Source: Asterella californica
Lineage: Eukaryota; Streptophyta; Marchantiopsida; Marchantiales; Aytoniaceae
NCBI GenBank assembly: GCA_036924285.1
Contig: JAYKYS010000017.1
Location: forward strand, 2,709,501-2,773,500
Reading direction: 5' to 3'
Length of the DNA stretch: 64,000 bases
Position 1 is the stretch's first letter. Every line of letters begins with the position of its first letter. The notes below the pieces were generated by a model, which worked only from the letters and a program-made list of their open reading frames with translations, ran no database searches and had not been told where the DNA came from. This document shows positions 19,919-32,164 of this stretch, piece after piece. Made by a program: the position numbers and the translations under genes.

Positions 19919-21525
19919 ATGGTGGAGTCTGTGTCTTTGATCACTGGAGAGAAACTCGACAAGAACAACTACCAAGTGTGGAAGTTCCGGATGAAGACCT
20001 TCCTGCAAGGACAAGATCTATGGGATCTTATCACTGAGGAGGAGAGAGCGCCTGAAGTGTCAATTTCTTACCCGAAATTCAAGGAGTGGAAGAAGCGCTC
20101 ATATCAGGCTATTCACTACATCGCGCTGACAGTTTCATCATCGATGATCGGTCACATCCAGGATTACGATACCCCCAAGAAAGCTTGGGATGCACTCGCG
20201 CATCTGTTTCAATCCGGAACAGAGGCGCGGAAGCTGCAATTGCTGCAGCAATTCAACACCGTGAAGAAGGGGTCGATGTGCATCAATGACTATGTGAACC
20301 ATGTCAAGCAGCTCGCGGATCAGCTATCTTCTGTAAAAGTCGAGATTGATCCCATTGTCTTGATCGGAGCCACATTGCAGGGACTACTTGCAGAGTACAA
20401 ACAATTCATAACATCGATTTCGACCAGAGAACCCCTTCCGCGGTTTGATGAGCTTGTTCCTATAATGTTAGGAGAGGAGGTGCGCCTACTGGGGAGTTCT
20501 ACTTCGACGGGTCAGCAAGAATCTGTCTATTTTGCAGGTTCTGGCGGATCTCGAGGTAGGGGTCGTGGCAAAGGTGCTGGACATGGACGGGGTCGTGGAC
20601 AGCAACAGCAATCGCAGCAGCAGCAGAACCAGCAGCAGTCTGGTGGTTCCAACAACAATCAGAGAAGAGCGCCTGGTTCCTGCAACTACTGCAAGAAACA
20701 AGGCCACAATGCGAATCAATGCTACAAGAAGCAGAACGATCAGAGACAACACGACAACAACCCCCAACAAGATAACAGCAACCAGCAAGGCTATGCAGTC
20801 ACTGAGCATGTCTATTCGGAGCAGTTGCTGATTACTACGCATCAGAGTTATGCGGCTTTCGAGCCGCAGACTGACTGGGTGATCGACTCCGGCGCCACCA
20901 GTCACATGACTCCCCATCGAGAGTGGTTTACTTCTCTCGAGCCTGTGGAGACTCCACAGTTTATGGTGACAGGAGATGACACCAAGCACAAGATCCAGCA
21001 CAAGGGTAACATTCCACTTGACATTCCTGCCTCAACGTTTACTGGTATACGGAATGTCTTACATGTACCTACATTGACTAGAAACTTGCTATCTGTAGGA
21101 CAGTTGATAGAGCAGGGTCTGCAAGTGCGCTTCAATAAAGATGGATGCTTTATTGAAGATTCGAATGACACTATCATAGCTCGAGGTATCAAGAGTGGTA
21201 AGCTGTTTAAACTAGATGCATCTGCGCCTAAGTTACAGGCTGCCATGTATGGACAGAGTGGTCCAGTAGTGTCTGATATTGACATCTGGCACAAGCGAAT
21301 TGGGCACATGAACTTTCAGAGGCTGAAAAGTCTTTCGAGTTCTGACCTGATTACAGGTCAGAAGCAGAAGTTGCTCGTGCGATGTTGAACGAGAAGACCA
21401 TGCCTAGACCTTACTGGGCAGAAGCTGTTTCATGTGCGGTGTATCTGATGAACCGGACACCTACAGCGGCAGTCCACAGCAAGACACTGATGGAAGTCTT
21501 CACATGCTGTAAGCCTGTGAAGCAA
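19919..21525 (+). pseudogene. Ty1/copia gag-protease with internally deleted integrase
   Basis: From ATG at 19919: the copia gag domain (NYQVWKFRMKTFLQG, with DALAHLFQSGTEARKLQLLQQ), a Gly/Arg- and Gln-rich linker, the knuckle CNYCKKQGHNANQC (about residue 255), the retropepsin DSGATSHMT (about 323-331), and the GAG-pre-integrase domain ending IWHKRIGHMNFQRLKSLSS. The frame closes at 21388. A second frame from about 21370 gives the end of the integrase core (ARAMLNEKTMPRPYWAEAV, NRTPTAAVHSKTLMEVF). The integrase zinc-binding part and the first catalytic Asp residues are deleted between them. RT and RNase H are absent. The 3' side is cut by a LINE-A fragment at about 21520. Confidence 0.88.
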
Positions 21526-22214
21526 AAGCTCTTTACTTGACTATCATTTATGTCTCAAGAGTGAGATCCCTTGGAGAGACTAGATTACCTTGTCAAGCTC
21601 TAAGAGCTACATTCTCATTTGGTTGGTATGCTGATGTGGTGGCTTGGTGTGGAAGATGAAACATTTTTGAGCGTGATTTTGACCTTCCACCTATTGCTCT
21701 TCGGGAGTTGATTCAGAAAAGGTTTTTACATGCTATATGGTCTCAACCCAAGACCAAGATGGTTTACTATCAGTAGCATGTCAATCCCATGTTGATGTAT
21801 TGTTGAACAAGAGTACCTCCGAGGACCTATTTCAATCTCTCTTCGACATATCATCGCTCAGCACCGCACTAGCTCTCATAGACTTGGCATTGAGGAAGGA
21901 CGTTGGTTAAACATTGTTAGGAGTGAACGGCTTCAGATAGAGGATGAGGATCATGTATTCATTGTATGTCCCTTGTATGATGAGATTAGATATAGACATA
22001 AGATAGTTGCTTGTGATTTCTATACACTTTTACAGATGTCAGCTCTCCCACTAGGGCTTTATATTAGAGATATATTTTCTTGTCGTACCAATGCTCTTTT
22101 GCATTGATACGATCTCCTAGGGTTTCCTAGGCTCACATGTTGACTTTGTATTGTTTTTTTTCTGCCTTTTGACTCTTTGGGTCTTCTGGGCTTGATATTC
22201 ATTCATTCATTCAT
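21520..22214 (+). mobile_element. LINE-A fragment A-7, 3' part of ORF2
   Basis: 5'-truncated LINE-A starting in the post-RT region (EALYLTIIYVSRVRS) and running through the CCHC region to the 3' UTR and tail at 22191-22214. It contains a nonsense codon (TGG to TGA near 21657), a small frameshift near 21806 and loss of ~15 bp before the knuckle near 21934. It joins the copia remnant directly. Confidence 0.85.
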
Positions 22215-22280
22215 ATTTTTTTTCTGCCTTTTGACTCTTTGGGTCTTTCGGACTTGATATTCGTTCATTCATTCATTCAT
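22215..22280 (+). mobile_element. LINE-A 3' end of 66 bp (A-8)
   Basis: Only the last part of the 3' UTR (TTTTGACTCTTTGGGTC, CTTGATATTC) and a tail, placed in tandem right after the tail of A-7. A very short 5'-truncated copy inserted in or beside an existing tail. Confidence 0.75.
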
Positions 22281-22752
22281 AAGGTGTTGGCAGCGGTGGA
22301 AGAAGTATCGGTTGAAGTAGCTGATCTGCATCAAGAGCTCATAGCACATAAGAGTGAGCTTGTTTCTGCTGTGTGCAATGTTCATGCTTTGAAGAACATG
22401 CAAACCGTTGTTGCTACAACTACCAAAGAGATTTCCTCTACACTCTCAGCATCTGCTGTTTCTGCTGAGGAGAAATCTGCGATGGTAAATGATAATTCCA
22501 AAAAAGTAGTGGAGAAGTTGGAGATGAAGATGAAATCTTATGCTGAAGCTACCAAGGCGGCTCAAGTCTCTCCTTTTCAAGAGCAGGAGAATGAAAAGCT
22601 GAACCAACTCTCAAGGGTGAAGAATGTGAGAATACCAAGGAAGTAGCTAGCACTTTCTTTGTTGACACATTACATGTTCACAAGCCTATCCTAGTTCAAG
22701 CTTATCGCATAGAGCAAAAAGGTTCACAACCTCGAGCCATATTAGCTTAAGT

Positions 22753-23096
22753 TTGCAGATCAAGCACAACGAGATACAACGATATCGGGCTAACAAAGCT
22801 ATCTTGAAGAGGAGGCAAATCTGGTTGGATCCAGATCTTACACCGCTACAAGCTGAAGCCAAGCGTAAGGAGCTCACTAAGATAAAAGAAGCTCAACAAA
22901 GAGAGTTTATCGCTTATTTGAGAGATAGACGTGCTGTGATTACTCAAAAGAAACGAGATGTCTCCAAACAGCAATTCTTGACCATCAGAGTTATGATGTG
23001 GAACATTCATGGGCTTACCGAGTCAAAGTACACAAGTGGTTTACCGGTTTGGGACAAAGCTGATATCATCAACATGGTGGAGACATGGGAGCATGA
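22753..23096 (+). pseudogene. LINE-B fused ORF1-ORF2 segment (no stop between them)
   Basis: One open frame passes from the ORF1 C-terminus (WLDPDLTPLQAEAKRKEL, TQKKRDVSK) through the codon CAG at 22969-22971 and seven linker codons into the ORF2 start ATG ATG TGG at 22993 (MMWNIHGLTESKY, VETWEH). In LINE-A the same position is TAG. The linker has the same length (24 nt from that codon to ATG). Whether the intact LINE-B ever encoded a single polyprotein depends on other copies; only this one covers the junction here. Confidence 0.75.
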
Positions 23097-23267
23097 TAGG
23101 GCTTTATATTAGAGATATAGTTTCTTGTCGTACCAATGCTCTTTTGCATCGATACGATCTCCTAAGGTTTCCTAGGCTCACATGTTGACTTTGTATTGTA
23201 TTTTTTTCTGCCTTTTGACTCTTTAGGTCCTCCGGGCTTGATTCATTCATTCATTCATTCATTCATT
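23097..23267 (+). mobile_element. LINE-A 3' end A-9 with CATGA duplication
   Basis: A 171-bp 5'-truncated LINE-A (end of ORF2, 3' UTR and tail) inside the LINE-B endonuclease region. CATGA occurs at 23092-23096 and 23268-23272; the uninterrupted homologue at about 35127 has a single CATGA followed by AAGAAACAA. One base of the duplication could be shared with the tail. Confidence 0.82.
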
Positions 23268-23842
23268 CATGAAAGAAACAATGTAAGTGAGTTGGATGGT
23301 TTACTTTGGTTGGATCTACTTCTAACAAGCGCAAGAGACATAGAGGATGTGGTTTTGGAGGTATTGTGACTTACGTAAGATCTCATTTGCATCCGCTTGT
23401 TGAGGTGGTGCTTCGTGATGTTGGGGGGCAATATCATTGACTTCGAGTTGGTGAAGAGATTAGGTCTGCATGTTATATTGCAATATGCTATTTTGCATCT
23501 TTGAACATGCCTATTTATCTCACCAAAGCCTGTAGTATGCGTCAACCATTCCATCGTCTTTCGGTTGATGTTCTGAAATATCAAGAGAAATGTGAAGTCT
23601 TTATAGTGAGAGACTTCAATGCCAAAATTCGTACTTGCCAATTCATACAATTTTATGTGTCTCATCACTCTTCTATTTTAGAAGAAGATGATGATCCTCT
23701 CTGATCTCGTATCTCCTTAGATACTTCCAAATGAATGAATGGATGAATGAATATCAAGCCCGGAAGACCCAAAGAGTCAAAAGACAAAAAAAAACACAAT
23801 ACAAAGTCAACATGTGAGCCTAGGAAACCTTAGGAGATAGTA

Positions 23843-26800
23843 TCAATGCAAAAGAGCATTGGTACGACAAGAAACTATATCTCTAATATAAAGCCCTAGT
23901 GGGAGAGCTGACATCTGTAAAAGTGTATAGAAATCACTAGCAACTATCTTACGTCTACATCTAATCTCATCATACAAGGAACATACAATAAATACATGAT
24001 CCTCATCCTCTATCTGATCTAAATCACAAAGTCTACAAAGCCGTTCACTCCTAACAATGTTTAGCCAACGTCATTCCTCAATGCCAAGTCTATGAGAGCT
24101 AGTGCGATGCTGAGCGATGATATGTCGAAGAGAGATTGAAATAGGTGCCCGGAGGTACTCTTGTTCACAATACACCAACATGGGGTTCACATGCTGCTGA
24201 TAGTAAGCCATCTTGGTCTTGGGTTGAGACCATATAGCATGTAAAAACCTTTTCTGAATCAACTCCCGAAGAGCAATAGGTGGAAGGTCAAAATCACGCT
24301 CAAAATTGTTCCATCTTCCACACCAAGCCACCACATCAACATACCAACCAAATGAGAATGTAGCTCTTAGAGCTTGACAAGGTAATCTCGTCTCTCCAAG
24401 AGATCTCACTCTTGAGACATAAATGATAGTCAAGTAAAGAGCTTCTGCTTCCACGGATAAGCAATCAGATTCAGCAAGGAGCATAGCATATGGTGTTTGG
24501 CATCTTACACCAAGCTCCACTTGTAAGAACACTTTTTGAACCTTCTCGATACGTTCCCAAGCTCCTTTCCTTGCACCAGGCCCCCACACTTGAACACCAT
24601 AAAGTATCACAGGCAAAACCGAACTCCTGAAGAGAAACTTTCTCAAATCCCATGCTAAGAGATGAGCACGTCGACAACGATTCAAAAGAGAGTACAAAGC
24701 TTTGTAACCAGCTTCAACTCTCTTATGAATGCACAAAGCCCAACTGTAGTTATGAGAGAAGTCAATGCCCAAGTACTTGTAACTCTCCACTTGTTGTAAA
24801 ACTTGGCCCTTGTAGAGAAAAGAATGGCGGACTTTTGAACCCACCACCATCACCTTGGACTTCGAAAGGTTCACTTCCATCTGCATGTTGTTGCAAAAGA
24901 CCTCAAGAGCATCCAAATGTCGTTGTAAACTCAAAGGATCACGTGATAGAAGGATGATATCATCAGCATAAATCAATGCTTGAATGAATGAATGAATATC
25001 AAGCCCGGAAGACCGAAAGAGTCAAAAGACAGAAAAAAATACAATACAAAGTCAACATGTGAGCCTAGGAGATCGTATCAATGCAAAAGAGCATTGGTAC
25101 CACAAGAAACTATATCTCTAATATAAAACCCTAGTGGGAGAGCTGACATCTGTAAAAGTGTATAGAAATCACTAGCAACTATCTTATGTCTACATCTAAT
25201 CTCATTATACAAGGGACATACAATGAATACATGATCCTCATCCTCTATCTGATCTAAATCACAAAGTCTACAAAGTCGTTCACTCCTAACAATGTTTAGC
25301 CAACGTCCTTCCTCAATGCCAAGTCTATGAGAGCTAGTGCGGTGCTGAGCGATGATATGTCGAAGAGAGATTGAAATAGGTTCCCGGAGGTACTCTTGTT
25401 CACAATACACCAACATGGTGTTGACATGATATAGATTCCCAACTTCACACCTTCTCCTCCAAATTCAGCAAGACATTTCTCCACGTCATCGATGAAGATA
25501 CCAAATAGAGTAGGGGAGAGAGGACAACCTTGAATGACTCCAATAGTGCTAAAGATCTCCTTTGATTGTGTCGAGGTAAGCTTCACATAAACTCGTTCAT
25601 AGAGTTTAGAAACCGCTGCCATCATGTCTTTAGGAACACCAACGGCAACAAGTCTATCCCATAAGAGCTTCCTAGGCACCCTATCAAAAGCTTTTGTATA
25701 GTCGATAAAAGCAGCATAGAGAGCTTTACCATTTCCTTTCGACTTCTCCCAAGCAACACGAAGACAAAGAATATGATCAATGGTGCTAAAGGTAGGACGA
25801 AAACATGCTTGTGAACGAGCTCTCACATTGGATCCTTCTGCCCAAACACTAAGTTTGCTCTCTAGCAAGCTCCCATACAACTTGGCAAAGATGTTGCCCA
25901 CCATGATAGTTCTATAGTTGGTAACATCATCCTTCTTGCCCGACTTGTGGGATGGGAATCACTTTGCGCATGAACCAACTCTTAGGGAAACCATGTACAA
26001 CAGCATCATTCAGAAGCTTGGTAAGTATAGGAATGAGAGAATCACCTCCCCATTGTAGTAGCTCTGCAGAAAGTCCTTCTAGATCTTCAAATTTTTCACT
26101 TGCAAGCCTACTGAGCTGATGTCGTACTTCGTCCATTGAAAAGGTCTGCGGTAGTCCTTCACTTTGTGGCATACATGGTGCATGTGGAGAGAAGTAAAGT
26201 TGTTCAACGTAGGACATCAAAGCTGAAGGATCAAGACTTGGTGAACTTGGACGAGATGCTAAACGTCTCCAAAAAGCTTTGGGATCCTTCTGAAAATCAA
26301 AAGCAAGTTCCAAGCCTTTCTTTCTCAAGAAAGCTCTCTTCTTGCGTTTGTCACAAGCCTTGTCTAGAGCCTTTAACCGAGCAAGTTTGCACTCTTCATC
26401 AAACCAGCCATTGCAAGGGTTACCTTTGAGCTTTCTGCTTGAGAACAGTAGAGGAGTGTGATCAGATTCAGGTTGTAGATCCAAAACTTCAAATGCTGAA
26501 ATGAGTGAACTATCAAGAGATGAGGAGAGGAGGTAGTCTACTTGCTTGATCCAGAGATAGAGACATATGTTTTCATGTTAGAGCTAGGAAAATGGGATGT
26601 ACCGTTCAGAATTTTCAAACTACATATTGCTCCAAAAGTCAAGAAGTATTCTTTCATGTCACTGGTGGATGTATCTAAGGAGGCACGGGACCATGTAGGA
26701 TCATCATCTTCTTCAAGAATAGGGGAATGGTCAAGAGCATAGAATTATGTGAATTGGCAAGTGTGAACTCTAGCATTGAAATCTCCCACCACAAAGACCT

Positions 26801-27226
26801 TGCCCTTCTCTGATATCTCAAAACATCAATAGAAAGACGATGGAAAGGTTGGCTCGTGCTACATGCTCTAGTCTGATAGATAGACATGTTCAAAGGTGCA
26901 AAATAGCAGATTGCGATATAACATGCAGATCTACTTTCTCCATCAACTCGAATCCAATGATATTGTCCACCCACATCCTGAAGAACCACTTCAACAATCT
27001 GATGCAAATAAGATCTGACGTAAGTTGCAATACCTCCAAAACCACGTCCTTTATGTTGCTTGCGCTTGTTCCAAGTAAAGCCGATCAAAGTAAAACCATC
27101 CAACTCATGTACATTGTTTTCTTCATGTTCCCATGTCTCCACCAAGTTGATGATATCAGCTTTGTTCCAAATCGGTAAAGCGCTTGTGTACTTTGACTTA
27201 GTAAGCCCATGAATGTTCCACATCAT
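23843..27226 (-). pseudogene. LINE-A ORF2 (copy A-10), multiply broken
   Basis: Endonuclease-RT protein carrying a nonsense codon at 24068-24070 (GGA to TGA), the nested 442-bp LINE-A at 24985-25426 just before YADD, a 1-bp insertion near 25948, an internal loss of ~20 codons near 26350, a further deletion near 26441 and small frameshifts near 26543 and 26810. Codon 914 is still GAG here, so it does not belong to the group of copies sharing the TAG. Confidence 0.87.
24985..25426 (-). mobile_element. Nested LINE-A A-11, 5'-truncated
   Basis: Tail, 3' UTR and the ORF2 C-terminal ~110 codons (to 25416), inserted at GCTTGAATGA in the host LINE-A, the same site used by copy A-2 at 6266. It shares with A-2 the absence of AAACCCTAGG in the 3' UTR, a variant seen in no other copy here. 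Confidence 0.85.
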
Positions 27227-27247
27227 AACTCTAAGGGTCGAAAATTG

Positions 27248-27988
27248 CTATTTGGAAGCATCTCGTCTCTTTTGTGTAACAACAGCACGTCTATCTCTTA
27301 AGAAAGCAATGAACCCTCCTTGTTGAGCCTCTTTTACCTTCACAAGCTCCTTCCGCTTGGCTTCAGCTTGTAGCGGTGTGAGATCAGGATCCAACCAGAT
27401 CTGTCTCCCCTTCAAGACAGCTTTGTTAGCCATCTCTGTATCTCGTTGTGCCTGATATGCAAACTTAGCCAATATTGCTCGAGGTTGTGAGCCTTTTTGT
27501 CCTATGCGGTAAGCTTGAACTAGGACAGGCTAGTGAACATGTAACGTGTCAGCAAAGAAAGTGGTAGCTACTTCCTTGGTCTCTTCCTTCTCTAGCTCAG
27601 GTAAACCGGATATTCTCACATTTTTCACCCTTGAGAGTTGGTTCAACTTTTCATTCTCTTGTTCTTGAAAAAGAAAGACTTGAGCCGCCTTGGTAGCTTC
27701 AGCATAAGATTTCATCTTCATCTCCACTACTTCTTTGAAATTATCATTTACCACCGCAGATTTCTCCTCAGCAGAAACAGTAGATGCTGAGAGTGTAGAG
27801 GAAATCTCTTTGGTAGTTGTAGCAACAACGGTTTGCATGTTCTTCAAAGCATAAACATCGCACACAACAGAAACAAGCTCACTCTTATGTGCTATGAGCT
27901 CTCGATGCAGATCTGCTACTTCAATCGATACTTCTTCCACCGCTGCCAACACCTTATGAAGGAGTTGTTTAATCTCCTCCATCATCAC
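27248..27988 (-). pseudogene. LINE-A ORF1 (copy A-10), broken
   Basis: Coiled-coil and RRM-like protein split by a TAG at 27527-27529 (CACAAG context, Lys to stop) and lacking four residues (KLEM repeat) in the coiled coil near 27727. The rest of the sequence matches copy A-1, ending in the UAG in frame with ORF2. Confidence 0.85.
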
Positions 27989-28039
27989 CGAAGAACTAGT
28001 TTAACAAATCAGCGAGCTAAGAGCACACCTCAAAACCTC

Positions 28040-28774
28040 AATTCTCCTCAGATCGCAACAAGATTTGTCTCAATGGAAGCGTCTCGCCGAGACCTTTCCA
28101 ATGGTACCAAGCTTGCTCAAAACCAACAACCACAGCTCCTTCGACGACCGATTTTGTCCACGGGTGTCAACTCCTCTCTCCAACAGGTCCGCGATATAGA
28201 AACACACCTCAACGCCTCAATTCTCCTCAGATCGCAACAAGATTTATCTCAATGGAAGCGTCTCGCCGAGACCTTTCCAATGGTACCAAGCTTGCTCAAA
28301 ACCAACAACCACAGCTTCTTCGACGACCGATTTTGTCCACGGGTGTCAACTCCTCTCTCCAACAGGTCCGCGATATAGAAACACACCTCAACGCCTCAAT
28401 TCTCCTCAGATCGCAACAAGATTTGTTTCAATGGAAGCGTCTCGCCGAGACCTTTCCAATGGTACCAAGCTTGCTCAAAACCAACAACCACAGCTCCTTC
28501 GACTACCGATTTTGTCCACGGGTGTCAACTCCTCTCTCCAACAGGTCCGCGAAATAGAAACACACCTCAACGCCTCAATTCTCCTCAGATCGCAACAAGA
28601 TTTGTCTCAATGGAAGCGTCTCGCCAAGACCTTTCCAATGGTACCAAGCTTGCTCAAAACCAACAACCACAGCTCCTTCGACGATCGATTTTGTCCACGG
28701 GTGTCAACTCCTCTCTCCAACAGGTCCGCGAAATAGACACACATCTCAACGCCTCAATTCTCCTCAGATCGCAG
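28040..28774 (-). repeat. Four 179-bp monomers plus partial (copy A-10)
   Basis: AATTCTCC boundaries at 28040, 28219, 28398, 28577 and 28756 give exact 179-bp spacing. Units share variants such as CGACCGATTTT that differ from those of copies A-1 and A-2, so the array has homogenised within the element or was amplified from one unit. Confidence 0.88.
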
Positions 28775-30352
28775 AAGTCTACATCTAATCTCATCATACA
28801 AGGGACATACAATGAATACATGATCCTCATCCTCTATCTGATCTAAATCACAAAGTCTACAAAGCTGTTCACTCCTAACAATATTTAACCAACGTCCTTC
28901 CTCAATGCCAAGTCTATGAGAGCTAGTGCGGTGCTGAGCGATGATATGTCGAAGAGAGATTGAAATAGGTGCTCGGAGGTACTCTTGTTCATAATACACC
29001 AACATGGGATTGACATGCTGCTGATAGTAAGCCATCTTGGTCTTGGTTGAGACCATATAGCATGTAAAAACCTTTTCTGAATCAATTCCCGAAGAGCAAT
29101 AGGTGGAAGGTCAAAATCACGCTCAAAAATGTTCCATCTTCCACACCAAGCCACCACATCAGCATACCAACCAAATGAGATTTAGCTCTTAGAGCTTGAC
29201 AAGGTAATCTCGTCTCTCCAAGAGATCTCACTCTTGAGACATAAATGATAGTCAAGTAAAGAGCTTCTGCTTCCACGGATAAGCAACCAGATTCAGCAAG
29301 GAGCATAGCATATGGTGTTTGACATCTTACACCAAGATCCACTTGTAAGAACACTTTTGAACCTTTTCAATACGTTCCCAAGCTCCTTTTCTTGCACCAG
29401 GTCCCCACACTTGAACACCATAAAGTATCACGGGCAAAACCAAACTCCTGAAGAGAAACTTTGTCAAATCCCATGCTAAGAGATGAGCACGTTGACAACG
29501 ATTCAAAAGAGAGTACAAAGCTTTGTAACCAGCTTCAACTCTCTTATGAATGCACAAAGCCCAACTGTAGTTATGAAAGAAGTCAATGCCCAAGTACTTG
29601 TAACTCTCCACTTGTTGTAAAACTTGGCCCTTGTAGAGAAAAGAATGGCGCACTTTTGAACCCACCACCATCACCTTGGACTTCGAAAGGTTCACTTCCA
29701 AAGGTTCACTTGTTGCAAAAGACCTCAAGAGCATCCAAATGACGTTGTAAACTCAAAGGATCATGTGATAGAAGGATGATATCATCAGCATAAATCAATG
29801 CTTGAATGATATAGATTCCCAACTTCACACCTTCTCCTCCAAATTCAGCAAGACATTTCTCCATGTCATCGATGAAAATACCAAATAGAGTAGGGGAGAG
29901 AGGACAACCTTGAATGACTCCAATAGTGCTAAAGATCTCCTTTGATTGTGTCGAGGTAAGCTTCACATAAACTCGTTCATAGAGTTTAGAAACCGCTGCC
30001 ATCATGTCTTTAGGAACACCAATGGCAACAAGTCTGTCCCATAAGAGCTTCCTAGGCACCCTATCAAAAGCTTTTGTGTAGTCGATAAAAGCAGCATAGA
30101 GAGCGTTATCATTTCCTTTTGACTTCTCCCAAGCAACACGAAGACAAAGAATATGATCAATGGTGCTAAAGGTAGGACGAAAACATGCTTGTGAACGAGC
30201 TCTCACATTGGATCCTTACTGCCCAAACACTGAGTTTTCTCTCTAGCAAGCTCCCATACAACTTGGCAAAGATGTTGTCCACCATGATAGTTCTATAGTT
30301 GGTAACATCATCCTTCTTGCCCGACTTGTGGATGGGAATGACTTTGCGCATA
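28775..30352 (-). mobile_element. LINE-A fragment A-12, RT to C-terminus
   Basis: ORF2 from about codon 510 to near the end, without 3' UTR or tail: it starts in the DEIRCR segment and abuts the monomers of A-10. Broken by several 1-bp changes (near 29045, 29180, 29357) and a duplicated AAGGTTCACTT near 29700 that replaces QM. RT motifs FIDYTKAFD and YADD (near 29790) are intact. Both ends are rearrangement breakpoints. Confidence 0.83.
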
Positions 30353-30356
30353 AACC

Positions 30357-30460
30357 TAAACCTTATGTCTACATCTAATCTCATCGTACAAAGGACATAC
30401 AATGAATACATGATTCTCATCCTCTATCTGATCTAAATCACAAAGTCTACAAAGCCGTTT
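30357..30460 (-). mobile_element. LINE-A scrap A-13 (CCHC region)
   Basis: About 100 bp of ORF2 around the C-terminal knuckle, same strand as A-12, truncated at both ends. Confidence 0.7.
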
Positions 30461-30464
30461 AGGG

Positions 30465-30931
30465 TCAGTAGCATGACAATCTCATGTTGGTATATTGTGA
30501 ACAAGAGTACCTCCGAGCACCTATTTCAATCTCTCTTCGACATATCATCGCTCAGCACCGCACTAGCTCTCATAGACTTAGCATTGAGGAAGGACGTTGG
30601 TTAAACATTGTAGGAGTGAACGGCTTTGTAGACTTGTGATTTAGATCAGATAGAGGATGAGGATCATGTATTCATTGTATGTCCCTTGTATGATGAGATA
30701 AGATGTAGATATAAGATGGTTGCTACTGATTTCTATACACTTTTACAGATGTCAGCTCTCCAACTAGGGCTTTATATTAGAGATATAGTTCTTGTCGTAC
30801 CAATGCTCTTTTGCATTGATACGATCTCCTAAGGTTTCCTAGACTCACATGTTGACTTTGTATTGTATTTTTTTTCTGTCTTTTGACTCTTTGGGTCTTC
30901 CGGGCTTGATTTTCATTCATTCATTCATTCA
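30465..30931 (+). mobile_element. LINE-A 3' end A-14
   Basis: Plus-strand ORF2 terminus (from about QQHVNPML), 3' UTR and tail ending 30931. 1-bp losses near 30611 and 30788 break the frame. Confidence 0.8.
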
Positions 30932-32015
30932 TTTGAAGTTTTGGATCTACAACCTGAATCTGATCACACTCCTCTACTGTTCTCACTATCCTTGTCTAGC
31001 TCATTTGCATTTTACAAATTGAAAAGTTTTGATGGGAGCACTACCTCTAGACTTCATCTTGATCATCAAAAAAGACATCTTTATCAAACTGCTGTAGAGA
31101 ATTTGATATCTATTACACAGTGGAGCTACAATCTTGACCAACGAGATACACAATTGACGAGTGTCTTGAAGAAAATTGCAACTCGTTTTTTCTCTCAACA
31201 TTCAAGCAGAAAGTTCAAAGGTAACCCTTGCAATGGCTGGTTTGATGAAGAGTGCAAACTTGCTCGGTTAAAGGCTCTAGACAAGGCTTGTGACTTGGAA
31301 GCAACAACCTTGTACAAGCAGTTGATCAAACGTAAGAAGAGAGCTTTCTTGAGAAAGAAAGGCTTGGAACTTGCTTTTGATTTTCAGAAGAATCCTAAAA
31401 CTTTTTGGAGACGTTTAGCATCTTGTCCAAGTTTATCAAGTTTTGATCCTTCAGCTTTGATGTCCTACGTTGAGTAACTTTACTTCTCTCCACATGCACC
31501 ATGTATGCCACAAAGTGAAGGACTACCCCAAATCTTTTCAATGGACGAAGTACGACATCAGCTCAGTAAGCTTGCAAATGGAAAATCAGAAGATTTAGAA
31601 GGACTTTCTGCGGAGCTACTACAACGGGGAGGTGATTCTCTCATTCCTATACTTACCAAGCTTCTGAATGATGATGCTGTACATGGTTTCTCTAAGAGTT
31701 GGTTCATGCGCAAAGTGATTCTCATCCACAAGTCGGGCAAGAAGGATGATGTTACCAACTATAGAACTATCATGGTGGGCAACATCTTTGCCAAGTTGTA
31801 TGAGAGCTTCCTAGAGAGAAAACTCAGTGTTTGGGCAGAAGGATCCAATGTGAGAGCTCGTTCACAAGCAGGTTTCCGTCCTACCTTTAGCATCATTGAT
31901 CATATCCTTTGTCTTCGTGTTGCTTGGGAGAAGTCAAAAGGATATGGTAAATCTCTCTATGCTGCTTTTATCGACTACACAAAAGCTTTTGATAGGGTGC
32001 TTAGGAAGCTCTTAT
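30932..32015 (+). mobile_element. LINE-A ORF2 segment A-15, end of endonuclease to RT
   Basis: Covers ORF2 codons of about 246-610 (FEVLDLQPESDHTPLL to FIDYTKAFDRV). A TAA replaces Gln near 31475 between the frames 30941-31477 and 31505-32020. Joined at the left to the tail of A-14 and at the right to the 3' end A-16 through a shared TTATATTAG-like sequence, so A-15 and A-16 may be one element with an internal deletion of most of ORF2. Confidence 0.82.
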
Positions 32016-32164
32016 ATTAGAGATATAGTTTCTTGTCGTACCAATGCTCTTTTGCATTGATACGATCTCCTAGGGTTTCTTAGGCTTACATGTTGACTTT
32101 GTATTGTATATTTTTTTTGCCTTTTGACTATTGGGGTCTTCCGGGCTTGATATTCATTCATTCA
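32016..32164 (+). mobile_element. LINE-A 3' end A-16
   Basis: End of ORF2, 3' UTR and a short tail (two to three units) running into LINE-B at TTCAATATGC. Confidence 0.8.

Larger units (their letters stand above)
22281..23730 (+). mobile_element. LINE-B copy with ORF1 and start of ORF2
   Basis: Longest LINE-B 5' region in the window. ORF1 runs from about 22281 (KVLAAVEEVSVEVADLHQEL, as in LINE-A) with lesions near 22633 and 22748, followed by the ORF1 C-terminus, the linker and the endonuclease N-terminus to 23096. After the nested A-9 the endonuclease continues, decayed, to 23730 (VRDFNAKIRTC at the GDFNA site). Its first ~15 ORF1 codons are cut off by the preceding LINE-A tail. It ends at the tail of copy A-10. 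Confidence 0.82.
23731..28774 (-). mobile_element. LINE-A copy A-10, full length but decayed
   Basis: Tail from 23731 (with one variant GGAT unit), 3' UTR, ORF2 (23843-27226, interrupted by nested A-11), the linker with UAG CAA UUU, ORF1 (27248-27988) and four-plus monomers to 28774. It is inserted into LINE-B at CTTCCAAATGA. Without the 442-bp nested piece it is about 4.6 kb. Confidence 0.88.
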
